Below, one piece after another: positions 7,050 to 12,717 of a stretch of DNA of 12,717 bases. Origin of the DNA: CANLBN01 sp047638515. GTDB lineage: Bacteria > Pseudomonadota > Gammaproteobacteria > Pseudomonadales > Cellvibrionaceae. Under the pieces are notes generated by a model that was not told the origin of the DNA, did not search any database, and saw nothing but the letters and a program-made list of their open reading frames with translations. Where the stretch lies: positions 1-12,717 of the forward strand of contig JBLIME010000062.1 of assembly GCA_047638515.1 (NCBI GenBank), in the 5' to 3' direction. A program made the position numbers and the translations under genes. How positions within the stretch are numbered: the stretch's first letter is position 1; every line of letters begins with the position of its first letter.

Positions 7050-8675
7050 TTAGTTGCCAACACTTGGAATCACCAGCTGTTGACCAATACTAATTGACGC
7101 ATCCGTTAATTTGTTATGCCTGCGGATAGCGGCAACGGAACTGCCGTAAAGCAGCGCAATACCTGAAAGTGTCTCGCCTCCCGACACCTTGTGCATACGC
7201 CTAAAAATCTCGGGAGCCACCGTCTTCAATTGAGCAATCTGCCTTGGTGTCACTTTATTAACCACCAGTTGTTGCCCAACATTAATAGCATTGTCAACTA
7301 GCCGGTTGAATTTTTTAAGTTCGTTTATGGATAGGTTAAAGCGGTTGGATATTCCCGATAAAGTGTCACCACTAACAACGGTATAATCTTGTTGCCCGCC
7401 CGCATTAGCCGCTATAATATCTGTTTCCTTGCCACCATTTTGCCTCCAGGCTAGGTAGGTACCGCCCGGCGGATTTTTTTCAAAAAACTCACGAATACCT
7501 ATATAGATGGAATTGGCCATTTTTTGACGGTATTTTGAAGTAGCTAGTTTTTTTGCCTCACCGGGGTTGGAGATGAAGCCTGTTTCAACAAGAATTGAGG
7601 GCACATCGGGAGATTTGAGTACTAGGAAACCCGCCTGCTCTACCGTCTTTTTATGAAGATGCGCAAAGCTGCCCATTTTACCGAGAATATGGTTACCCGC
7701 GTCGAGACTTGAACTTAATGTGGCACTCATGGATAAATCAACCAGCACACCTTTCAATATCTCATCCTTATCTTTCAAGCTAACAGCACCGACGCCACCG
7801 ATTAAGTCGGCATCATTTTCTTGACGTGCTAAAAAGCGCGCGGTCTCGGAGGTGGCACCTCGGCGCGACAAGGCAAACACCGAAGCGCCTCTCGCATAGG
7901 GGGTTTTAAACGCGTCGGCGTGTATAGAGACAAATAAATCCGCGCGATGCTTACGCGCGAAATCACGCCGTTTTTTTAGTGCAAGGTAGTAGTCATTGGT
8001 TCTGGTTAGCTTGGCCTTATAGCCGGGAGTGGCATCAATTTGAGCAGCTAGTTTTTTAGCAATATCGAGTACAACCGTTTTCTCTTGAAGGCGACCTGGG
8101 CCGATAGCGCCGGGATCTTCGCCACCGTGCCCCGCATCAACGACGACTAAGATCTCGCGTCGACTCGACACGGATGCGAGTGCTGCAACTCGTTCTATGG
8201 TTTTTTCAGTAACAGCGTTCTTGTCATATAGATCGACAACGAGGCGATTGGGCTTGCCAGCATGTTGCTTAAGCACAAAACTACGGGGGCTAACCTCATC
8301 GGTTAAATCTAATACAAAGCGTAAATGATCGTCTCCACGCTGCGCACTGCGTATACGCTTAATGGGCGTATTGGCCAAGTCCAGGGATGACAAATCGGCA
8401 CTATTGCTTGCATCTTCTATATCGATAACTAATCTGGCAGGACTTTTGAGAGGAAATATCTTGTGATCAACGGCTGCGCTAAGATCAAAGACAATTCGGG
8501 TATTATCGGGCGCACGCCACACTCGCAGGCCCTCGACCGAGCTTTCAGACAAAGCCACTGACGCCTGTAACACCATAAACAAAAGTGTACAGATGAATAC
8601 ACAACGACTTAAGCTTCGAGTTATGGATACGCGATTTTTTAAGCTGCCTGATATTGAATGATTGTTACTATTCAT
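7050..8675 (-). CDS. amiB: N-acetylmuramoyl-L-alanine amidase AmiB (AMIN, Amidase_3, two LysM)
   Basis: Periplasmic zinc amidase that cleaves the bond between MurNAc and the peptide stem to split septal peptidoglycan during daughter-cell separation. The 541-residue precursor has an N-terminal signal: a basic region to Arg24, a hydrophobic core 25-41, and likely cleavage after Ala41 (SVA/LSE). An AMIN targeting domain covers about 46-150. The Amidase_3 domain spans about 175-398 with zinc ligands H183 (DAGHGGEDPGA), E198 (LQEKT) and H252 (SIHAD) and catalytic E364 (ETGFISN). The segment about 300-345 corresponds to the regulatory helix that EnvC/NlpD-type activators displace in this family. 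Two LysM domains follow at about 431-473 and 495-538, for glycan binding. The start at 8675 gives a complete signal peptide, although the ribosome-binding site is weak. It lies 44 bases downstream of tsaE and is probably co-transcribed with it. All key residues are intact. Confidence 0.96.
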   Translation of the reverse strand: MNSNNHSISGSLKNRVSITRSLSRCVFICTLLFMVLQASVALSESSVEGLRVWRAPDNTRIVFDLSAAVDHKIFPLKSPARLVIDIEDASNSADLSSLDLANTPIKRIRSAQRGDDHLRFVLDLTDEVSPRSFVLKQHAGKPNRLVVDLYDKNAVTEKTIERVAALASVSSRREILVVVDAGHGGEDPGAIGPGRLQEKTVVLDIAKKLAAQIDATPGYKAKLTRTNDYYLALKKRRDFARKHRADLFVSIHADAFKTPYARGASVFALSRRGATSETARFLARQENDADLIGGVGAVSLKDKDEILKGVLVDLSMSATLSSSLDAGNHILGKMGSFAHLHKKTVEQAGFLVLKSPDVPSILVETGFISNPGEAKKLATSKYRQKMANSIYIGIREFFEKNPPGGTYLAWRQNGGKETDIIAANAGGQQDYTVVSGDTLSGISNRFNLSINELKKFNRLVDNAINVGQQLVVNKVTPRQIAQLKTVAPEIFRRMHKVSGGETLSGIALLYGSSVAAIRRHNKLTDASISIGQQLVIPSVGN

Positions 8676-8719
8676 TTGGCCTAGTCATTATTGCTCTGTG
8701 TGACTTCCGTGCGTTATTT

Positions 8720-9214
8720 CTACTCGCCGATCCAATGCGCTAAAACGCTATCCCCTTGTGCGGTTACTGTGGTTATAGTGAGTTGTCGACCCACTGCTCC
8801 CAAGCCATCTTTTTTGGGAATAAGAGCTAGAATTACATCGGGCTCGGGCAGATATTCCAGCCCTCGCTCGGGCCATTCAACCAAACATATAGAGTCTGAG
8901 TCAAAATATTCGCGTATTCCCATGTACTCTAGCTCTTCTGGATCCCCCAGGCGATAAAGATCGAAATGATAAATCGTCGTTAGCAACTGCTCATAGGGTT
9001 CAACCAGAGTGTAGGTCGGGCTTTTAACTGCCCCTGAATACCCAAGAGCCTGTAAAATACCACGTGTTAAGGTTGTTTTACCGGCACCCAACTGTCCGTC
9101 GAGAAACACCGTCATGCCCGCACCAAGACAGGCACCAATGCGCATACCCGCGCTGACCGTTTGTAGCTCGTCTGCAAGGTATAGTTGCTTCTCTTTAAAC
9201 ATTGACTTTATCAT
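8720..9214 (-). CDS. tsaE: tRNA t6A37 biosynthesis ATPase TsaE
   Basis: P-loop ATPase (YjeE) that works with TsaB and TsaD to make threonylcarbamoyladenosine at position 37 of tRNAs reading ANN codons. The 164-residue length is normal. The Walker A GQLGAGKTT is at 40-48, followed by VKSPTYTLVEPYE (63-75), YHFDLYRLGDPEELEYMGIREYF (82-104) and ICLVEWPERG (109-118), whose Asp85 and Glu113 are the conserved acidic residues. The start is uncertain. ATG at 9214 overlaps the nnrD end by 20 bases; ATG at 9202, giving MFKEKQLYLADE, overlaps by 8. Neither has a clear Shine-Dalgarno, and the gene is probably translated by coupling to nnrD. Confidence 0.95.
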   Translation of the reverse strand: MIKSMFKEKQLYLADELQTVSAGMRIGACLGAGMTVFLDGQLGAGKTTLTRGILQALGYSGAVKSPTYTLVEPYEQLLTTIYHFDLYRLGDPEELEYMGIREYFDSDSICLVEWPERGLEYLPEPDVILALIPKKDGLGAVGRQLTITTVTAQGDSVLAHWIGE

Positions 9215-10817
9215 TTAATAATAAACGCACATAGGGTATCAGATCTGTCGCTAACAAACCTCTGATACCTGATTCAGCGACCGCAAGATCGCCTGCCATT
9301 GCATGCAGTGCCACCCCTAGACAGGCAGCATCCGCCGGCGTTAATCCCTGCGCTAACAAACCACCAATCAAGCCGCTGAGAACATCACCCATACCACCGG
9401 TTGCCATACCCGCGTTACCCGCGTTGCAGACAAATAATTGCCCCGCATTAGTGAGTACTAAGCTGCCGGCACCTTTAAGTACCACGGTACCACCATATTT
9501 GTTTTGTAAGGCCGCAACAGCCCCCAATCTATCGGCCTGAATCACATCAATGCTGGTATCGAGTAGTCGTGCGGCTTCACCTGGATGAGGTGTCAATACC
9601 CAGGTTGCATCCGTACCAGTCATCAAATCAACTGGCAGAGACAAGTTGCCGGACGCTAGCAGATTAAGGGCGTCGGCATCAATAACGCATTGCTTTAACG
9701 GACTTATTTCACCAAGTACATGATATAGGAGCTGCTCAGACCACGACGATTGACCCAGTCCTGGGCCCACCACTAATACGGTAGGCTTTATCAGTAAGGG
9801 CAGTAGCGCTTGCCCTGAAGCAACTCCAACCGCCATCAATTCTGGCTGTCGAGCAATCATCGCCGAGCTGTTGATGACTGCTGTAGCAACACTGACCAAA
9901 CCAGCACCGGTGCGCGCTGCCATCTGTGCTGCCATCAAGGGAGCACCCCCAAAACCTTGGTCGCCGCCAACCACCAACACGTGCCCAAAGCTACCCTTGT
10001 GGGAGTCAGCGGCGCGGGTAGGCAAGGTGTTCAAAAAGAAATTATGATCAATAATATGTGCGGTGGCTTTAAGCGAGCTCGCAGGTATAACATCATTCGA
10101 GTTATCCGTCGGTTTATTAAAGCAGCTCGCATCGACAACATCTAGATCGCTAAAAAATAATCTACCTGCATGGTTGCGACCCTCGCCAATATAGTTTCCT
10201 AACTTGCGGGTGATAAAGCTCATGGTCGCATCGGCTTTTACCGCAAGCTTTTCACCGGGTTCTTCAAGCCCTAAAAAAGCACCCGTATCAGCATTAATAC
10301 CTGTTGGGATATCAAGCGCAAAGACAGGGCACTGCGCCTGATTAATGGCCGTAACCGCCACACAAAATGACTCTCGTAACCCACCACAGCTGCCAATACC
10401 GAGGAGTGCATCTATTATCACAGGCAGTTGTGGTGATGTCGAAGTGTCGAAAGCCAACCGTGTTGAGCGCCAACTGACCGCGGTAAATTGTTTTATATCG
10501 ACGCCTTCTTGCAAAGCATATTGGCAGGGCTTACTAGTCTCTGATGCCGTCAATTTCCAAGCCGTTACCTGCAAGCCTCGCTTGGCAGCGAGAGCTGCTA
10601 GAGTGTAACCGTCGCCACCATTATTACCCACTCCGCAAAACACATGCAGCGTCGTCGTACACGGCCAGCAATCAAGTAAAGTCGCAAGTGCGGCATTGGC
10701 GGCACGAGTCATTAATTGAGCCGACGACAAAGAGTGCGTCGCCATACATTTTTTTTCTAAGCGACGTGTAGCCTCAGCTGTGTACAAGGCGTGCGATAAG
10801 GTATTCAACGGCTTCAT
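9195..10817 (-). CDS. nnrD: Bifunctional NAD(P)H-hydrate epimerase / ADP-dependent NAD(P)H-hydrate dehydratase
   Basis: Metabolite-repair enzyme (YjeF type). The N-terminal domain interconverts R- and S-NAD(P)HX, and the C-terminal domain dehydrates S-NAD(P)HX back to NAD(P)H using ADP. At 540 residues it has the usual two-domain length. The epimerase domain (about 1-230) has FCGVGNNGGDGYTLAALA (60-77), IDALLGIGSCGGL (135-147) and ALDIPTGINADTG (167-179). The ribokinase-like domain (about 270-535) has KGSFGHVLVVGGDQGFGGAP (274-293), VVGPGLGQS (349-357), VIDADALNLL (378-387), WVLTPHPGEAARLL (406-419) and GNAGMATGGMGDVLSGLIGGLLAQG (467-491), including the catalytic Asp of GGMGD. AGAGA about 8 bases before the ATG supports the start. 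It is the first gene of the nnrD-tsaE-amiB run; the usual divergent neighbour queG is not seen upstream. Confidence 0.96.
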   Translation of the reverse strand: MKPLNTLSHALYTAEATRRLEKKCMATHSLSSAQLMTRAANAALATLLDCWPCTTTLHVFCGVGNNGGDGYTLAALAAKRGLQVTAWKLTASETSKPCQYALQEGVDIKQFTAVSWRSTRLAFDTSTSPQLPVIIDALLGIGSCGGLRESFCVAVTAINQAQCPVFALDIPTGINADTGAFLGLEEPGEKLAVKADATMSFITRKLGNYIGEGRNHAGRLFFSDLDVVDASCFNKPTDNSNDVIPASSLKATAHIIDHNFFLNTLPTRAADSHKGSFGHVLVVGGDQGFGGAPLMAAQMAARTGAGLVSVATAVINSSAMIARQPELMAVGVASGQALLPLLIKPTVLVVGPGLGQSSWSEQLLYHVLGEISPLKQCVIDADALNLLASGNLSLPVDLMTGTDATWVLTPHPGEAARLLDTSIDVIQADRLGAVAALQNKYGGTVVLKGAGSLVLTNAGQLFVCNAGNAGMATGGMGDVLSGLIGGLLAQGLTPADAACLGVALHAMAGDLAVAESGIRGLLATDLIPYVRLLLNDKVNV

Positions 10818-10845
10818 GGAAAATCTCTGACTAAAAATTGAAGGT

Positions 10846-10851
10846 ATTATA
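10846..10851 (-). promoter_or_regulatory. Candidate -10 element for nnrD-tsaE-amiB
   Basis: A perfect TATAAT lies on the minus strand (complement of 10846-10851), about 28 bases upstream of the nnrD ATG. No good -35 hexamer lies 16-18 bases before it, so the promoter would be weak or activator-dependent. The position just upstream of the first gene of the run is its main support. Confidence 0.35.
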
Positions 10852-11049
10852 AATTAAGCGGCGCAATAAAACAGCCTTAGCTTAACTGCACAACGCGAGC
10901 TGTTGGCGATACTAAAAACTGACATGAACACTCTAGCTAGCGCTAGTAAAACTCGATGCTTCAGTGGAGTAATTAGTTAGTTATCCCACTTAACATTGCC
11001 GCTTGCAGTGTTAGCTCCGACTTGCAGGGTAAGCGTAACGTTGGCTCAT

Positions 11050-11071
11050 TGGCATTATCTTGGCAATGCCA
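11050..11071 (+). repeat. Inverted repeat / small hairpin in the nnrD-SOUL gap
   Basis: TGGCATT (11050-11056) and AATGCCA (11065-11071) form a perfect 7-base-pair stem with an 8-base loop. The 3' half can fold instead as TGGCA-A-TGCCA (11061-11071), so two hairpins compete. On the plus strand it is followed by GAATTTTAA, a weak terminator-like tail, but no plus-strand gene precedes it. The function is unknown. Confidence 0.35.
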
Positions 11072-11286
11072 GAATTTTAAGCTAGACAAAAATTCATTGC
11101 GTTAACTCTATACCCACACAAGCCCGTCGATCCAGCATTTTATTTATTGTTATTTTCGAGGTCCCGGTCAAGCTAGCCTTAGTGACTAGGTCAATATCAA
11201 CTGGGCAAATGAGTGGATATAGTCCTCGCTGGAGCTTGAGTAGACAAGATTAAACCTGTAATAGACGACTGAAAACAAAACAATAA

Positions 11287-11904
11287 CTAATACTCAACCA
11301 TCACCTCGTTACGACGCAAAAAAGGCAAGGTCCAAGGTGGATTGTAGCGCGCGAGCTCGGGCTTTCCGATCGGGGTCACGCCACGGCTCTCGAGCCATAC
11401 TAGTAAGTCGGTGGTTTTGGCAGCAGTTTTAGCTTCACCGGCAAGGCCCGAGAAGCGTATCACTGCGTAATTGCTGGCTGGCACTGCGCGCACCATCACT
11501 GCTGGGTTGTTAGGCTTTGGCAAAGAATCTAGCGTGTATTCGCTCGGCATCACAAACTGCACTCGCCACTGCCCTTGCGCCTGCTCCATACTCAGTGGTG
11601 TAGTCATACTAATTTTTTCAGATTTTGGCTCCATGGTTACCGGTGTCGTCATACTGATTTTCTCATTGCCGCCCGAGGCCGCCGTGTTATTGCCAAAAAT
11701 GAAATCTGCAATCAGCCTAAAGCCGGCGCTAGATGCCTGATCCATCGAACCCGAGACCAGCGTTTCTGCTACAATTTTGGCGCTATAGGCACGCAATTCA
11801 AAGGCTTCTGACGCCTCAATGACTTTGTATTTTGCCTCTTCAGTTGCCATAACCGTTCCTGTAAAGAATAAAAAAAATACCCCTAATAACAAACTTTTTA
11901 ACAT
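11287..11904 (-). CDS. Exported SOUL/heme-binding family protein
   Basis: A 205-residue protein of the SOUL/HBP23-p22 family, some members of which bind heme or tetrapyrroles; the bacterial role is not established. Residues 1-20 form a typical signal peptide (hydrophobic LLLGVFFLFFTGTV, cleavage VMA/TEE), so the mature protein is probably periplasmic. The domain follows at once: EEAKYKVIEASEAFELRAYSAKIVAET, GFRLIADFIFG, the twin motif EKISMTTPVTME (81-92) and EKISMTTPLSME (96-107), WRVQFVMPSEYTLDSLPKPNNPAV, and the end YNPPWTLPFLRRNEVMVEY, which is characteristic of the family. The two motif copies differ at many synonymous sites, so this is not a recent duplication. A strong ribosome-binding site GAGGG lies 5 bases from the ATG and fixes the start. 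The gene appears to stand alone, 272 bases from the LysR-type gene. Confidence 0.9.
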   Translation of the reverse strand: MLKSLLLGVFFLFFTGTVMATEEAKYKVIEASEAFELRAYSAKIVAETLVSGSMDQASSAGFRLIADFIFGNNTAASGGNEKISMTTPVTMEPKSEKISMTTPLSMEQAQGQWRVQFVMPSEYTLDSLPKPNNPAVMVRAVPASNYAVIRFSGLAGEAKTAAKTTDLLVWLESRGVTPIGKPELARYNPPWTLPFLRRNEVMVEY

Positions 11905-12067
11905 ATTAACCCTCGTGTTTTTGATACAACTTGCAGCATAACTTTACGTTGTCGAGTCTTAAAATTAATCCAACAAAGACATACGCGCTATAATTTTGTA
12001 TACGCATAAAATGAAAGTTAGCAGTAAAGTTAAACAACTCACTGCAATAAATGCTTCAAATAAATTT

Positions 12068-12095
12068 AGCGAGCTTGACCCGAGCAAAGCTCGCT
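12068..12095 (-). terminator. Probable Rho-independent terminator of the LysR-type gene
   Basis: AGCGAGCTT (12068-12076) and AAGCTCGCT (12087-12095) form a perfect, GC-rich 9-base-pair stem with a 10-base loop; one wobble and one further pair can extend it. On the minus strand the stem is followed by AAATTTATTTG, an AT-rich, partly T-rich tail. It lies about 80 bases past the stop codon of the LysR-type gene and before the SOUL gene, separating their transcripts. Confidence 0.6.
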
Positions 12096-12176
12096 GAGAA
12101 GATTTTGACACCTAATACCTCCGCTCTCTTGCAAAAACATATCAACAAAAAATAGATACGCTGACGTCAATTTAAG

Positions 12177-12717
12177 TCAAATAGACTTGAGACACTTTAC
12201 TGCTTCAGTGATCACCGTCGCTACTCGATTCGGTATAAATTTATCTGTATGTGTACCCATATATAGAGTCTCGCTGACCTTCTTGCCAAGCCTATGCACA
12301 GACACTTTTCCTGGCTCTTTAAAAGCGCTGACAGCGTGACTTGGCAGAACCGTAAATCCCAACCCCTGGCTAACGGGCTCCAGGATTAGATTTATCTGAT
12401 TGGAAAACCCTGATCGTGTAAGTTGATTAACATTTTGGAACTCGTGAAAATTTACACCGAGCAACTGACCCGCATGATAAGCACCATCGGGATGATCGAT
12501 AAAACCTAATTGCAACAATTGATCCCAGCTAGGCTCTGAAATACCTGCGGGGGTGACTAATAAGAGCTCATCTCGAGCGACGGGCTCAAGGCTGACGTCA
12601 CTCATTGTTGACAGACAAGTCATAAAACCAATATCCACTTTGTGCTCGGCAATCAAGCGCTCAACATCACCATTTGGGGCAAATCGATATTCAATAATTA
12701 GCTTGGGATAACGCCGT
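12177..12717 (-). CDS. LysR-type transcriptional regulator, C-terminal part (5' end outside window)
   Basis: About 180 codons of the effector-binding domain are present. The reading frame is open to the window edge, starting RRYPKLIIEYRFAPNGDVERLIAEHKVDIGFM, so the TTG or Ile region near 12656 is not the true start. The N-terminal helix-turn-helix domain and linker, about 110-120 residues, lie to the right. Family features seen are the early strand P-x-hhhEYRF, LIAEHKVDIGFM (the usual hxxGxhDhhh pattern), LEPVARDELLLVTPAG, the segment around FIDHPDG, and VSQGLGFTVLPSHAV. The effector and target genes cannot be told from the sequence. LysR-type regulators usually control a divergent neighbour, which here would be outside the window. 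A terminator-like hairpin follows the stop. Confidence 0.9.
   Translation of the reverse strand, partial: RRYPKLIIEYRFAPNGDVERLIAEHKVDIGFMTCLSTMSDVSLEPVARDELLLVTPAGISEPSWDQLLQLGFIDHPDGAYHAGQLLGVNFHEFQNVNQLTRSGFSNQINLILEPVSQGLGFTVLPSHAVSAFKEPGKVSVHRLGKKVSETLYMGTHTDKFIPNRVATVITEAVKCLKSI

Larger units (their letters stand above)
10818..11286. other. 469-base gap with no convincing gene
   Basis: This stretch lies between nnrD and the SOUL-family gene, both on the minus strand. It holds the nnrD leader, a perfect 10-base palindrome CTAGCGCTAG (10937-10946), a direct repeat of CTTGCAG (11002-11008 and 11021-11027) and a hairpin (11050-11071). A stop-free minus-strand frame of about 51 codons at 11097-11249 has no ATG except near its end. 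I see no tRNA, known RNA or transposase remnant that I can name. Confidence 0.55.

Noticed and set aside
8691..8957. 88-codon plus-strand open frame over the end of tsaE
   Set aside because: It is antisense to the conserved C-terminal half of tsaE, which explains it, and it has low-complexity Ser-rich content.
10967..11295. Imperfect inverted repeat: GAGTAATTAGTTA (10967-10979) and TAACTAATACTC (11284-11295), about 300 bases apart, like ends of a small mobile element
   Set aside because: The match needs a one-base gap, is AT-rich, and the right copy overlaps the stop codon of the SOUL gene. No target-site duplication is visible at the outer ends.
11590..11664. Twin EKISMTTP motif in the SOUL protein as a recent internal duplication
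   Set aside because: The two copies differ at several synonymous positions, and paired motifs of this kind are typical of the family.
1..12717. A novel multi-gene system such as defence, phage or biosynthetic cluster
   Set aside because: Most genes are conserved housekeeping genes; there is no integrase, transposase, repeat array or nuclease/toxin pair. The deacetylase and HDOD genes are convergent with separate promoters, which gives no evidence that they act together.

Overview
The window looks like ordinary chromosomal DNA of a gammaproteobacterium. It has moderate GC with AT-rich gaps between genes. The run nnrD (yjeF) - tsaE (yjeE) - amiB, with mutL nearby, is the classic gammaproteobacterial order. 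MutL carries the metal-dependent endonuclease motifs that Enterobacteriaceae MutL lacks, and EttA and GlyA read like close relatives of the proteobacterial proteins. I infer a marine-type, non-enteric gammaproteobacterium, perhaps near Cellvibrionales or Pseudomonadales. That placement is judged by eye and not by any search.

Layout, left to right. Bases 1-620 (minus) hold the first two thirds... more exactly the first ~207 codons of glyA, cut by the window edge. A 313-base gap then separates it from the divergent ettA (plus, 934-2598). ettA and mutL (minus, 2696-4570) converge on a short spacer with a hairpin. A class IV-like histone-deacetylase-family gene (plus, 4641-5549) is divergent from mutL and convergent with a gene for a degenerate cNMP-binding/HDOD protein (minus, 5574-6878). 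Upstream of that on the same strand lie amiB (7050-8675), tsaE (8720-9214) and nnrD (9195-10817), with nnrD and tsaE overlapping. A 469-base gap without a convincing gene follows. Then come an exported SOUL/heme-binding-like protein gene (minus, 11287-11904) and a LysR-type regulator gene (minus, 12177 to the edge) whose DNA-binding N-terminus lies outside the window.

How the genes fit together. nnrD-tsaE-amiB is probably one transcription unit: repair of damaged NAD(P)H hydrates, the ATPase of the tRNA t6A-modification complex, and a periplasmic amidase for cell separation. These functions are unrelated, and the cluster is known for conserved order, not shared pathway. In E. coli the run continues amiB-mutL-miaA-hfq. 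Here the HDOD gene and the opposite-strand deacetylase gene sit between amiB and mutL, and mutL is followed by convergent ettA, so miaA-hfq are not next to it. The deacetylase and HDOD genes are the accessory, lineage-specific part of the window.

I found no mobile element, CRISPR array, tRNA/rRNA, phage or defence system. The points most worth a second look are the amiB-mutL insertion, the HDOD protein that lacks both the HD pair and a recognisable nucleotide-binding cassette, the class IV-type deacetylase, and the unexplained gap at 10818-11286.
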